From positions 86,381 through 150,380 of the forward strand of contig NZ_JAHKJW010000020.1 of the NCBI RefSeq assembly GCF_019710745.1: 64,000 nucleotides of DNA. The letters are read 5' to 3'. Below the pieces are notes generated by a model. That model saw nothing but the letters and a program-made list of their open reading frames with translations. It did not search any database and had not been told where the DNA came from. Origin of the DNA: Streptomyces beigongshangae (GTDB taxonomy: Bacteria; Actinomycetota; Actinomycetes; Streptomycetales; Streptomycetaceae). Shown piece after piece: positions 8,909-17,478 of this stretch (its first letter is position 1; every line of letters begins with the position of its first letter). Made by a program: the position numbers and the translations under genes.

Positions 8909-9290
8909 TGCCGGCCCTCCTCGTGTCCGGGGGTTGATTTGACTGAGGTGAGCTGTCCCTCGCTGTTGGATCTGATGTCATCTCCGGCGTGGACCGGCGG
9001 GGGTGAGAGTACTGCCGTGCCAACGACGGCTGTGACGGGCGAAGCACGACGCTCCACGAAGGGCTCCCCATTGAGAAAAGATGCAGTCCGGAGCAAAGAG
9101 GGATATTTACGCTACGCACACCCTGTGAGTATTATTCTGACGCCGCTGTTTTCGACGCCAGCCTTCTTCCGGCGGCGAGGACTGGCCGAACCGCCCATGC
9201 CAAGAATTCCTTTCTTTTGCCAACGAATGCGTGAGTCGTTTCGTTGGCGGCCGACTCAGGGGAGGGCGTGCCGTACAGCGCGTTTCGCGG
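8909..9290. other. intergenic region, probable promoter for the 8908-5608 operon
   Basis: About 380 bp, with an AT-rich patch around 9100-9220 that stands out from the surrounding DNA. No convincing gene on either strand. It lies upstream of the leftward WXG100 operon and downstream of the leftward secreted-protein gene. Confidence 0.5.
9219..9248 (-). terminator. stem-loop after the 9291 gene
   Basis: GCCAACGAA and TTCGTTGGC form a perfect 9-bp inverted repeat with a 12-nt loop, about 40 bp after the stop of the leftward gene. On the leftward transcript it is followed by A-rich rather than U-rich sequence, so termination is only probable. Confidence 0.45.
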
Positions 9291-10376
9291 TCAGCGGTTG
9301 ACCGACTGGATTTCCTCGACCGTGATGTCCTGGGTTGCTTCGATCGTGCCGTCCGGCATGCCGATCGGGCCGGCCTGGCCCGTGCCCGTCCAGCTGATCT
9401 CCCAGGTGAGAGCCGCCTTGAGGGGGATCGTTCCGCCGTTGGACGAGCGGTGGTAGACGATGCCGCAGGGCGGAGTCTCCTTGGCTTTCCCCTTGGCGTA
9501 GGGCTCGCCGATCCTGCCGTCGACGATGGGGCATCCGCCGTCGGCGGGGATCGTCGTGGCGTCCGTCGTGCCAGGGCTGAGCGTCAGAGACTTGGGCTTC
9601 GCCGTCGTGGTCGCCTGGATGTTGAAGCCGGGAACGTTGATGGCCGCCGTCGCCTGGACCTCGTCGAACACGGCTTCGTCGAGCCACGCCCAGGTCGGCA
9701 GGTTCACCTTGGTGATGGCCTCGGGGGCGAGAGACACCTTCGTGCCCGGCAGTTCCATGTGCTGGTAGGCCAGGGCCGCGAGCATCTCCGGGGTGATGGC
9801 CTGCTCGTACTGCGGTGGCGGGGCTTCGCCGTTGTCGACCCAGAAGGGCAGGTCGGAGCACGCTTTTCGCTTGAGGATGTCCGGCTCGGCGGGGTTCTCG
9901 ACGGCGGCCCAGAACATCCCCTCGCCGTCCTTGTCGACGTTGTAGTCCTTGTAGCCGGGTGTGTCGGTCCAGCCGTAGTCGTCCTCGTAGTGGCGCTGCA
10001 TCTCACCGATCGCCGCACCCGCGTGGCCGGTCATGCCGGGTTGGTTCTTGGCGGTCTCGATGTTCTTGGACATCTCCTTCTTGAAGTCCTTGGCACCGAG
10101 GTAGGGGGCGTACCAGCAGGGTGGCGGTGACCAGTTGACGTCGGCGGAGGAGATGTTGCCGGTGCTGCCGGTCTTGGTGACCGATCCGGAGTACTGGACG
10201 CGGGCGGCGGCGTAGATGCCGGCGCCGTCGCTGCCGCCTTGCTGTTCGCTGTTGGCGCCTTCGCCATTGCGTTTCGGCTCTGCCGCATGGGCCGGTGGCG
10301 CCAATATGAGGGCGCCGAGGGCCAGAGTCAGGGCTACCGTTCGGATGTTGAGGGGCATATGCCGCACTACGTTCAC
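9291..10376 (-). CDS. secreted protein of unknown function, coupled to a lipoprotein
   Basis: About 361 residues. The GTG start at 10376 overlaps the upstream stop as GTGA and follows GGAGGAGGCG at a usable distance. The N-terminus is a Sec signal peptide: basic start, hydrophobic TVALTLALGALILAPPA, cleavage after AHA. The mature protein is rich in Pro, Trp and Tyr, with a PPPCWYAPYLG segment and four cysteines in the first two-thirds, so disulfides are likely outside the cell. I recognise no catalytic motif. It is the second gene of a two-gene operon with the lipoprotein beside the T7SS island and may act with it at the cell surface. Confidence 0.83.
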   Translation of the reverse strand: MNVVRHMPLNIRTVALTLALGALILAPPAHAAEPKRNGEGANSEQQGGSDGAGIYAAARVQYSGSVTKTGSTGNISSADVNWSPPPCWYAPYLGAKDFKKEMSKNIETAKNQPGMTGHAGAAIGEMQRHYEDDYGWTDTPGYKDYNVDKDGEGMFWAAVENPAEPDILKRKACSDLPFWVDNGEAPPPQYEQAITPEMLAALAYQHMELPGTKVSLAPEAITKVNLPTWAWLDEAVFDEVQATAAINVPGFNIQATTTAKPKSLTLSPGTTDATTIPADGGCPIVDGRIGEPYAKGKAKETPPCGIVYHRSSNGGTIPLKAALTWEISWTGTGQAGPIGMPDGTIEATQDITVEEIQSVNR

Positions 10377-11041
10377 TGGCACTTCACCGCCTCCTCCTCG
10401 ACGAACACCTTGGAGGCCTGCCACAACTTGTCGCTCGTGGGGAACTTGACCATGATGATCTTGAAGTGGTCGAAGTCCGCGATGCTGGGCTTGGTCGTGT
10501 GGACCTTCCCGGTCTTGACCTCTTTGCCGTAGAACTTGCTGGAGTCCACGCAGAACGCAATCTCCACCGAATTGCCGCCCGGGGCGGATCGGGTCGTGGC
10601 TTGGTAGTGGCGCCGGGTGCCGGTGGCCGTCCATCCATCGTCGACCCTTGAGCTGATCTGCGTCTCCGCGTAGTGGAGGCCATCACCTGTGGAGTACGCG
10701 GTCACGGCAGCGTCTTTGGTCGTTCCCTTGTTCACGCCCCGGTAGATAGCGCGGATGTAGTTCGCGGCGTCGTCCATCGCCGCCGCCTCGTTCTTCTTCT
10801 CCGGCTTGTCCCAGTCGAAGACCAGGTCCATGTCCTTGGGCAGGGACACGTCCACGCCGTCCGGCTTGTCCTTCGCCGCTCCCGCCGGCTCCGCCGACTT
10901 CTTCGGCTTCTCCGTGCCCTGTTCCGCGCCTGCGATCTTGTCGTTGTCACTGGACTTGTCGTCCTCGCCGCCGCACGCCGTCAGTAGCAGTGCTGCGGTC
11001 GTGGCGAGCGCGGCAGCAACGGGCAAAGAGCGGCGCTTCAC
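10373..11041 (-). CDS. secreted lipoprotein
   Basis: 222 residues with an N-terminal KRR, hydrophobic core and lipobox LLTAC (Cys at about 23), so membrane-anchored on the outer face. A charged low-complexity linker follows (DKPDG, EKPKK), then a globular domain of about 140 residues with NYIRAIYRG and a Trp-containing strand, resembling SnoaL/MCE-associated alpha+beta folds. That fold guess is weak. Overlapping stop/start with the 10376 gene shows co-expression. Confidence 0.83.
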   Translation of the reverse strand: MKRRSLPVAAALATTAALLLTACGGEDDKSSDNDKIAGAEQGTEKPKKSAEPAGAAKDKPDGVDVSLPKDMDLVFDWDKPEKKNEAAAMDDAANYIRAIYRGVNKGTTKDAAVTAYSTGDGLHYAETQISSRVDDGWTATGTRRHYQATTRSAPGGNSVEIAFCVDSSKFYGKEVKTGKVHTTKPSIADFDHFKIIMVKFPTSDKLWQASKVFVEEEAVKCQ

Positions 11042-11059
11042 AGTGAACCCCCGTGAGAT

Positions 11060-11620
11060 TTAGATGTATTCAGGAGGCACGACGGTATCTGCGGGGCGGG
11101 CGGTTTCGCTACCGCGAACCCCCTTGTGCGGCCGGTCGGACATGGAGGAATCGGGGCAAGTCGGTGACGTAAGTGACTCGATCGTGTCTGGGGGTGCGGT
11201 GGTCCCGGACGGCCTTCGGGTCCCGGATGGCGGCGTGCGTCCGGGACCCGAAGGGCTTCGGTTCCGCCGGGCCGTGCCGGACTCAGGCGTCCGGCAGCGC
11301 GGGCACCTGCACGGCGGGTACGCCGACGTCTGCGGCAACGGACCGGCCCCTCCGCCGGCCCGGACTTCGACCTTGCTCCGTTCCCTGGTCACGGCGCCCT
11401 GTGCGTCGACCGTGTGGACCCGCAGCGTGAGGCCGGAACCCTCGGAGGGTGTGCCTGTGAGTTCCAGGGGAGCGCTCATGGGCGGGTGCTGGTCGGCGCA
11501 CTCGGCGCACGCGTAGACGTTGAAGCCGGGACCCGTCGCCGCGTGCACCTCGTGGACCAGTACCGGGTGGTTCGTCAGGCGGTGGCAGCGGGCGCACATC
11601 CGTACGGCCGGGCGCGTCAT
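11060..11620 (-). CDS. zinc-ribbon protein with disordered tail
   Basis: 186 residues. The first 40 form a treble-clef or zinc-ribbon module with two Cys pairs (CARC near 8-11 and CAEC near 37-40) and conserved HEVHAATGPGFNVYAC, a pattern I associate with short Streptomyces hypothetical proteins. A second Cys cluster (CRCPRC) lies near residue 103. The last 80 residues are Pro/Arg/Ser/Thr-rich and may be disordered or a frame-shifted extension, since the relatives I recall are shorter. No membrane or secretion signal. Function unknown. Confidence 0.6.
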   Translation of the reverse strand: MTRPAVRMCARCHRLTNHPVLVHEVHAATGPGFNVYACAECADQHPPMSAPLELTGTPSEGSGLTLRVHTVDAQGAVTRERSKVEVRAGGGAGPLPQTSAYPPCRCPRCRTPESGTARRNRSPSGPGRTPPSGTRRPSGTTAPPDTIESLTSPTCPDSSMSDRPHKGVRGSETARPADTVVPPEYI

Positions 11621-11943
11621 CGGGCGGTCGCCGGGATGCCATGGACATGGTCCGGGCCGAGGTGGGGCGGTGGGACCGGGAAGAAGCGGAGGGGCGGGGG
11701 TGCTCCCAGGCGGCGTCGGCCCTGAGGGGTGGGGGTGCAGAGGCCCGGTACCCGGGCGAAGAGGCGGAGAGTGAGGTCCAGCGCGTTGACGCTCCTTGGA
11801 AGCGTTGGCCGTGCCCCGGGACGGTCGCCGCCGTCGCCGGGGTTTTTCGTGCCTTCAGAATTCATTGCTGCGCATGTCAGTGCACAGCGGTTTGTAGCTG
11901 TAGGGCTATTGGCGCAGCTCAGTGCTGTTTTGCGGTGGTTGTC
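11621..11943. other. intergenic region between divergent genes
   Basis: About 320 bp separating the leftward zinc-ribbon gene from the rightward GntR gene. The half next to the GntR gene (from about 11850) is AT-richer and probably carries its promoter. A proline-rich frame on the minus strand reaches 11617 and overlaps the zinc-ribbon start as ATGA, but nothing in its sequence supports it as a gene. Confidence 0.45.
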
Positions 11944-12222
11944 ATGGCGGCAGACACAGGCGATTCACCGATCGACCCGAACAAGATCGCGTACGTGTAT
12001 ATGCAGGTGGCTGACCACATTGCTGCCCGGATCGCGTCGGGTGAGCTTCGGCCGGGGGCGCGGTTGCCCGGGGAGCGGGACCTCGGAACGGAGTACGGAG
12101 TCGCCTACCTGACCGCCCGCCGGGCCATCCGCGAACTCCGTGAACGCGGACTCGTCCTCACCCTCCCCGCCAAGGGCACCTTCGTCGCGTACCCCGAGAC
12201 CGGCGACGGTCAGGACCGGTAG
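11944..12222 (+). CDS. GntR-type winged-helix regulator, DNA-binding domain only
   Basis: 92 residues beginning MAADTGDSPIDPNKIAYVYM. The body is a complete GntR winged helix: QVADHIAARIASGELRPGARLPGERDL etc., recognition helix around TARRAIRELRERG, then the wing LTLPAKGTFVA. No effector-binding domain follows, as in the many short GntR proteins of Streptomyces. Targets unknown. A start a few codons upstream (GTG) cannot be excluded, as no strong ribosome site is visible. Confidence 0.83.
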   Translation: MAADTGDSPIDPNKIAYVYMQVADHIAARIASGELRPGARLPGERDLGTEYGVAYLTARRAIRELRERGLVLTLPAKGTFVAYPETGDGQDR

Positions 12223-12306
12223 ACGGTAGGTGCCAGGCGGCCGGACGTCGCGGCGCCGTCGCCGCCCGAACTGTTCGCGTTCACCGCACGTGGGCACAAA
12301 ACAGGC

Positions 12307-13863
12307 ATGCCATGCTGTCTCTCCGCCCCGCACGACGTCCTGCGGTCCGCCGCGACCTGTGCCCCCGCCCTCCTCCGAGCCCTCCACTCCGCCGCCCGTC
12401 GCGGTACGGCGCAGGCGCGCCACCCCCGAGGACCCGACGGCCCTGACGCCGTGTCCGCCGTCAACCTGGAGCTGGTGACCCTCACGGAGGACCGGGCCGT
12501 CATCACCTGGCACACCGGTGCGGAAGGCAGCGACGACGGGTTCGGGCACATGGTTCCCGCGGTGACCGAGGGCGAGGTCGTCTACGGCACGCATCCCGCC
12601 CGGCTCAACCGCACCGCGGCCGAAGGCCGGCGGACCGCCCACCACTACGTGGAGCTGACCGGCCTGGAACCCGGCCAGACGTACTACTACCAGGCCCGTT
12701 CCCGGGGCACGGCGGCCACGCCCACTCCGCTGCACCTGGTGAAGGGGAACGCCGTGGGGACCTCCCTCCACGGATTCGGCACCCACGGCGGCCCGTACTC
12801 CTTCACCACGCCGCAACCGCCGCCCGGCCGCCACCTGCTGTCGGTCGCGCTCTGCAACGACCTGCATCTCGGTGAGACCACCGCCGGACTGGTGGCGGGC
12901 GTGCCGATGATGCGCGGCATCTCGCAGCGGCTCGGCCTCGCCCCGTACCCGGAGGTCATGGGCAGGGCACTGGTGGAGGAGGCGCACCGGCGCGGCGCCG
13001 ACCGGCTGGTGGCCGCGGGGGACATATCCGCCGGCGGGGCACCGCGCGACCTGACGGAGGCCAGGCGGCTGCTGGACGGGTTCGGCACGTACGGGCAGGA
13101 CTACTTCGTCGTCCGCGGCAACCACGACCGGCGGCGCGGGCAGGGTGAGGACAGCTTTCCGCACGCCTTTCCCGTAGCCGTCGGCGGCAGGCCAGGTGAC
13201 GGACCGGGTGACGGACCGGGTGACGGACCGGGTGGCGGACCGGGCGACGGGGCCGCGTACTTCGTCCAAGACCTCGGTGGACTGCGGATCATCGGACTGG
13301 ACACCTACGAGAAGAAGGGGAACGGCGCCAACTCGGGCGGCCTCTCCGACGAACAGCTCTCCTGGTTCCGGGCGCGGCTGCGGGACCACGCGGACCAGCC
13401 CACGATGGTCTTCGGGCACCATCCGCTGACCGTACGCAACTCGCCGTTCCCCGTGACGGGCGGGCAGCGCCTGAACCGCCGCCAGGCCCGTACGATCCTC
13501 GACGCGTACGCCGCCGCCCCCGGCGTCTTCCTCCACCACGCGGGCCACACCCACCGCAACAAGCGCACGGTCCTCCCGCAGGCGCGGCACGTCACGTTGC
13601 AGGAGGTGGGCGCGGTGAAGGAGTACCCCGGCGGTTTCTGTCTGCTGCGCGTACACACGGGCGGGTACGCCCTCAACTACTACAAGACCAGCAGCGGGCC
13701 GGCGCGGGAGTGGAGCGAGCGCAGCAGGCGCGTGGCGGCGGGCCTGTGGCCGCAGTACGCCCTGGGCCGCTCGGTCTGCGACCGCAACAGCGTCACGGTG
13801 CGCGACCTGTCCGGCATCGAGCCGGCGGGGGTGCGGCGGCCCGCGCTCGACGGCGCCGTCTGA
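12307..13863 (+). CDS. metallophosphoesterase with N-terminal fibronectin-III-like domain
   Basis: 518 residues, calcineurin-like. After a variable N-terminus, about 45-175 is a purple-acid-phosphatase-type Fn3 domain (VELTGLEPGQTYYYQARS). The catalytic core follows with the metal ligands: NDLHLGE (DxH motif) near 183, AAGDIS near 238, VVRGNHDR near 273, VFGHHPL near 371 and HHAGHTH near 419. All key metal-binding positions are present. The start gives no clear signal peptide, so localisation is uncertain. An in-frame Gly-Asp-Gly-Pro repeat interrupts the core after the GNHD motif. Confidence 0.87.
   Translation: MPCCLSAPHDVLRSAATCAPALLRALHSAARRGTAQARHPRGPDGPDAVSAVNLELVTLTEDRAVITWHTGAEGSDDGFGHMVPAVTEGEVVYGTHPARLNRTAAEGRRTAHHYVELTGLEPGQTYYYQARSRGTAATPTPLHLVKGNAVGTSLHGFGTHGGPYSFTTPQPPPGRHLLSVALCNDLHLGETTAGLVAGVPMMRGISQRLGLAPYPEVMGRALVEEAHRRGADRLVAAGDISAGGAPRDLTEARRLLDGFGTYGQDYFVVRGNHDRRRGQGEDSFPHAFPVAVGGRPGDGPGDGPGDGPGGGPGDGAAYFVQDLGGLRIIGLDTYEKKGNGANSGGLSDEQLSWFRARLRDHADQPTMVFGHHPLTVRNSPFPVTGGQRLNRRQARTILDAYAAAPGVFLHHAGHTHRNKRTVLPQARHVTLQEVGAVKEYPGGFCLLRVHTGGYALNYYKTSSGPAREWSERSRRVAAGLWPQYALGRSVCDRNSVTVRDLSGIEPAGVRRPALDGAV
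13195..13254 (+). repeat. 12-bp in-frame tandem repeat inside the phosphoesterase gene
   Basis: GGTGACGGACCG-type units repeat four to five times with period 12, coding for GDGP repeats; one unit reads GGGP. They form a glycine-rich loop in the enzyme. Confidence 0.8.
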
Positions 13864-14005
13864 AGCGATCCCCGGGAGAGGGGGGAGGGGGAGGGGGAGG
13901 GGGGAACGCGGGTGAGGGCGGACTGCCGGGGACGCGGGCGCAAGCGGCCTCGTAGGCTTGCGCGCAGCCGTCGCAACCACCGGAACCCGGGAGAGACCAA
14001 CCGAC

Positions 14006-14653
14006 ATGGCCCGCTACATGGAAACCCTCACCATCGAGCGCGGTGGCTTCCGGATCAAGGTGCCCGAGTCGTGGTGGGAGTTCGACGTACGGCCCGAGTC
14101 GCGGGACGACTCGATCCGCCGCATGGTGGCCGAGCGCCTGCGCCAGCAGCCCGAGTTGATCGAGTACAAGGACACCTACACCGCCTTCCTGCAGAAGTCC
14201 GCGGCGGACGCCTGGAAGTCCGGCGCGCTGTACTGCGGCTGCATGGCCGAGAGTTTCGGCGGGGACGTCCCGATCACCGGGTCGGTCACCGTCTCGCTCG
14301 TCGGCGGGCGTACGAAGGACGGCGAACCCCTCTCCACCGACCCGCAGGTCATGGCGGGCCAGCTCGCCGTGCGGGAGGCCAAGAAGGAGGGCGACGCGTG
14401 GCGGAAGGTCACGACGGTCGACATCCCGGACGTCGGTTCTGCCGCGCGGACGTACGGCATCGAGGACATCCCCGTACCCGGCGACGCACTCAACCGCACC
14501 GTCCGCGCCGTACTCATGCAGACGTTCATCCCCGTTCCGGGCCAGGAGGGCAAGGTCGCCCTCGTCGCCGGGAGCAGCCAGGTGCTCGATCTCGCGGACT
14601 CGTTCTTCGACATCTTCGACGCGATCACGTCGACGTTCCGCTTCGTGGAGTAG
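14006..14653 (+). CDS. DcrB/DUF1795-like protein, paralogue of the 6192 gene
   Basis: 215 residues from an ATG with GGGAGAG upstream; a longer in-frame start at 13958 has no better signal. The N-terminus GGFRIKVPESWWEFD, the following RRMVAERLRQQPELIEY helix and the C-terminal FDIFDAITSTFRFVE match the layout of the proteins encoded at 6192-6833 and, less closely, 5608-6195. Cytosolic, no motifs of an enzyme. It stands directly before the remnants of a T7SS toxin gene, so this family seems tied to T7SS effector loci, perhaps as chaperone or immunity factor (inference). Confidence 0.84.
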   Translation: MARYMETLTIERGGFRIKVPESWWEFDVRPESRDDSIRRMVAERLRQQPELIEYKDTYTAFLQKSAADAWKSGALYCGCMAESFGGDVPITGSVTVSLVGGRTKDGEPLSTDPQVMAGQLAVREAKKEGDAWRKVTTVDIPDVGSAARTYGIEDIPVPGDALNRTVRAVLMQTFIPVPGQEGKVALVAGSSQVLDLADSFFDIFDAITSTFRFVE

Positions 14654-14751
14654 GAGGGTGACGTAGGGCCGTATCCCCTGCAGCGGCCCTCGTTGCCCTG
14701 CCGTCCCCGCAACCTTTTCATCGAACACCCGTACCCATTAGCTTCACGTGT

Positions 14752-14935
14752 GTGCGTACGCGTGTGTGGTCGGCGGGGTCGGCGGGGTCGGTGTGGTGGG
14801 GGTTCGGGGTGGCGGGGGAGGATGCCGTCCTGTCGATGGTGGGCAAGACGGCTGAGGTGTTCCGGGGCGAGTTCTCGGGTGTGCCGAAGAATCTCAAAAA
14901 GCTGAAGAAGTCCTATGACCTGGCCGGGGATGCGC
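14752..14935 (+). pseudogene. fragment of a T7SS-secreted polymorphic-toxin gene (N-terminal domain)
   Basis: The frame reads GEDAVLSMVGKTAEVFRGEF and then GVPKNLKKLKKSYDLAGDAL, very like the helical trafficking domain at the start of large Streptomyces T7SS toxins, where a WxG-type turn precedes AEVFR. Coherence stops at about 14935; the frame then continues into the next fragment and ends after unrelated residues. A GTG at 14752 opens the frame, but the usual beginning of such proteins is missing, so this is probably an internal piece left by deletions. Confidence 0.68.
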
Positions 14936-15221
14936 TCTGTCGATCCCGCCAGGATGGAAGGTCGGCGGTTTCGCCCCGTGGCACGTCACCGGCCCGCAGG
15001 AAGTCCGGTGCGGGTGCGGACAGGAGATGGATCGCCTCCTGACCATGGACAGCAGGGAATGGGACAGGGGAACTCGAAGCCGGGTTCCCCTCGAAGACCG
15101 CGACGCGGTCGACACGGAGGCGAACACCCCTACCCGGATCGTGGTGGGACGGGGCGGCTCCCTCCTGGTCTTCGTCTGCCCGTCGGCCTGGGCTCATCCG
15201 CACCGGATCGTTCTTCAGTAA
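14931..15221 (+). pseudogene. 3' remnant of a YwqG/DUF1963-like gene, candidate lost immunity gene
   Basis: In the frame two positions on from the toxin fragment, an open stretch without its own start reads SIPPGWKVGGFAPWHVTGP, then CGCGQEMDRLLTMDSREWD, then GRGGSLLVFVCPSAWAHPH and ends at TAA 15219-15221. The W..W..T..CxCG..M..LL...S.EWD...GRG..L.VF.CP pattern resembles the C-terminal half of YwqG/DUF1963-like proteins, which I recall as frequent neighbours of polymorphic toxins. The 5' part is absent, replaced directly by the toxin fragment. Coding character is convincing; the family name is less certain. Confidence 0.65.
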
Positions 15222-15837
15222 CAGGAGCGGTGAGGAGAGCGGGGAGGGAAGTGGTGAGGGAGAGCAATACGGTCGGCTTTCACCTCTTCGGTTGCTCCAC
15301 GGGCGGACGTCACCCCCGCCGACGTGGCGAACAGCGGGCCGGCCGGGCTTCACCGGTACGGGGGAAGAGGCCCTCTCATCGCAAACCGACCCCCCCGTCA
15401 CCGACAGCGACCCATGGCCGAAGATCGTCCCGTGCGTCGCACGGTTCTCGTGAGCGCGGTGTACGGAAGTGGTGGACGCACCGTGACCGTGCAGGTCAGG
15501 CAGGGGAGTTGGGTATTCGCTGGTGCACAGGGGATCGTCCCCGCGCGGACCTTTTCCCGGCCGGGAACCGAACGGCCCCGGTTGCGCGTGGACACCGTCG
15601 GGGCGTGTGAGGTCCACGGTCGCGGTCGCGTCTTGAGGGGCTTATGTGCTGCTGATACGGTGCGATGACTTGACACCCGTTCACGCCTGTTCCGGCCATG
15701 GCCGGTCGGGGGAGTGCGACCAGGCCGGACGGCGGCACGCCCGGTGAGGGTGAAGCGGTCGGAATGGCCGGAGTGGTCGGAGTGTGTCGGGTGTCCTGGA
15801 CTACAGAGACCTTCTTGGGTGTACGGGGAGCGGTTGC
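15222..15837. other. long gap before the pilus locus
   Basis: About 615 bp in which I find no convincing gene on either strand. Open frames exist but lack ribosome sites, motifs and normal codon bias. It follows the deletion scar and probably holds decayed sequence plus the promoter of the Tad operon. A TTGACA hexamer at 15670-15675 has no matching -10 box at normal spacing. Confidence 0.5.
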
Positions 15838-16593
15838 GTGAAGATCCAAGAGCGTACGGGGGCGGGCCGCAACCGGTCCTCCGCGCCGGCTCAGCCGATG
15901 ATGGGGGAGCGTCTTCCCACGCCTCCTCGCGAGCGCAAACCGGCGTTGGCCGCGCTCGCGGTGCTGCTGATCCTCGTGGGTGCGCTCGGGGCGACCATGC
16001 TGGTGCTCCGCGCCGGCGACCGTGTCGAGGTCGTCAAGGTGACCGCTGACATCCAGCCCGGTGAGTCCGTGGGCAAGAAGGTGGAGCCGGTCCTGGTGGC
16101 CGGCGACGCCGGGATCAACTACATCAAGTGGACCCAGCTCGAAGCCCTGAAGGAGCTCAAGGCCAAGTCCACGATCTACAGGGGCACCCTCGTCATCGGC
16201 GAGATGTTCGGCACCGAGAGCAGCCTCCCGGCCGGTAAGGCCGTCGTCGGCCTCTCCCTCAAGGAGGGGCAGTACCCGGCGGGCATCGAAGCGGGCGACC
16301 TCGTGGCCGCCTACCGGGTCGGCAACACGGGTTCCTCGAACTCCGGCTCGGGCTCGGGCTCAAGTTCCGGTTCCGGCTCGGACGACGGGACGGGCTCCGG
16401 CTCCGCGGGCGGCGCCGACGTGCCCATCGTCGAGAACGCCCGTGTCACCGACGTGCCGGACACCAGGAGCGACAGCACCATCGGCAGTACCAACAAGCGT
16501 GTCACCGTGACCGTCGACGAGAGCGCCGCCGCCGCGCTGGCCCGTGCCGCCGCGGCGAACCAGGTCGCCCTCGTCAAGGTCCCCGGCAACTAG
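15838..16593 (+). CDS. cpaB: CpaB/RcpC-like SAF-domain pilus assembly protein
   Basis: 251 residues from GTG with GGGGAG 7 bp upstream; an upstream GTG at 15784 has no such site. One N-terminal membrane helix (ALAALAVLLILVGALGATML, about 38-60) is followed by an extracytoplasmic SAF-like domain (VVKVTADIQPGESVGKKV to about 150), a Gly/Ser-rich linker (about 165-200) and a short C-terminal domain. Proteins of this build are the CpaB component of Tad/Flp pili; here it heads the Tad gene run, 21 bp before the tadZ-like gene. The Ser-Gly linker is longer than usual. Confidence 0.82.
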   Translation: MKIQERTGAGRNRSSAPAQPMMGERLPTPPRERKPALAALAVLLILVGALGATMLVLRAGDRVEVVKVTADIQPGESVGKKVEPVLVAGDAGINYIKWTQLEALKELKAKSTIYRGTLVIGEMFGTESSLPAGKAVVGLSLKEGQYPAGIEAGDLVAAYRVGNTGSSNSGSGSGSSSGSGSDDGTGSGSAGGADVPIVENARVTDVPDTRSDSTIGSTNKRVTVTVDESAAAALARAAAANQVALVKVPGN

Positions 16594-16614
16594 CGGCGGA
16601 GAGTCACCCACACC

Positions 16615-17478
16615 ATGGCCCTCATCGCCATCGCCGCGGACAAAGGCTCCCCCGGCGTCACCACGACGGCCGTCGCGCTCGCCGCGGTCTGGCCGCGCCG
16701 TACGCTGCTCGCCGAGACCGACCCGGCCGGCGGCGACCTCGTGTACCGCAGCGCCGCCGCGCACGGCGGACCGCTGAACCCCAACACCGGCATGCTCTCC
16801 ATCGCCGCCACCGCCCGCCGCGGCCTCGTACCGGACCAACTGTGGGACCACGTACAGCCGTTGAGCGGCGGTCTCGAAGTGCTCGTCGGGCTCGGGAGCG
16901 CCGAGCAGGCGGCCGGGCTCGCGGGGCTGTGGCCCACCCTCGGCCGGGCCTTCGCGCAGCTCGCCGACTCCGAGCACGCGCCCGCCGACGTCATGGCGGA
17001 CTGCGGCCGGATCAGCGGGGACACCCCGGCCGTCGAGATGTTCGCGCAGGCCGCGCTCGTCCTCCTCGTGGCGCGCACCGCGCCGGAGTCCATCGCGCGC
17101 GTACGCGACCGGGCCGCCGCGCTCACCACCAAGCTGCACGGCGGGCCGCGGGGCGCCGCCGCACCGGGCACGCCCTTCGTCGGGGTCGTCCTCATCGCCG
17201 ACCCGGGCGACTCCGCCAAGATCGTCCGCCAGGTCGACGACATGCTGACGGCCGCGCGGACCGGTGCCCGCGTCGTCGGCACGATCGCCGAGGACCCCGC
17301 GGGCGCCGACCAGCTCGCGGGCCGCAGGCGCGGACGGCTCGACAAGTCGCTGCTCATCCGCTCGGCACGCAAGGTGACCGCGGACCTCCACCAGCAGTTC
17401 GGCGCGGCCTGGTCCGTACCGGCCGGCGGCCCGGACGGCGTTCCGCACGGCGCGCGCCCCGCCGGAGCCGGCCGATGA
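16615..17478 (+). CDS. tadZ: TadZ/CpaE-like MinD/ParA-family ATPase
   Basis: 287 residues. A deviant P-loop opens the protein (DKGSPGVTTTAVALA, residues 9-23), followed by the ETDPAGGD switch and a VMADCGR strand, all as in MinD/ParA-type ATPases that place Tad pilus machinery at the pole or membrane. No receiver domain is present, so this is the short form seen in actinobacteria. The stop overlaps the tadA start as ATGA, consistent with one operon. Confidence 0.87.
   Translation: MALIAIAADKGSPGVTTTAVALAAVWPRRTLLAETDPAGGDLVYRSAAAHGGPLNPNTGMLSIAATARRGLVPDQLWDHVQPLSGGLEVLVGLGSAEQAAGLAGLWPTLGRAFAQLADSEHAPADVMADCGRISGDTPAVEMFAQAALVLLVARTAPESIARVRDRAAALTTKLHGGPRGAAAPGTPFVGVVLIADPGDSAKIVRQVDDMLTAARTGARVVGTIAEDPAGADQLAGRRRGRLDKSLLIRSARKVTADLHQQFGAAWSVPAGGPDGVPHGARPAGAGR

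Noticed and set aside
11617..11865. 82-codon minus-strand frame ending in ATGA overlap with the zinc-ribbon gene
   Set aside because: The overlap looks like coupling, but the product is proline-rich low-complexity sequence with no motif; overlap by chance is easy at this GC.
11965..14007. Long minus-strand open frame across the phosphoesterase gene
   Set aside because: Mirror of a well-supported plus-strand gene; the product is Arg/Gly/Val-rich without motifs, as expected for antisense frames in high-GC DNA.
15324..15668. Plus-strand frame in the gap before the Tad locus
   Set aside because: No ribosome site or homology I can recognise; codon use is not gene-like throughout.
15670..15675. 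TTGACA as the -35 of the Tad operon promoter
   Set aside because: No TAnnnT box at 16-19 bp spacing downstream.
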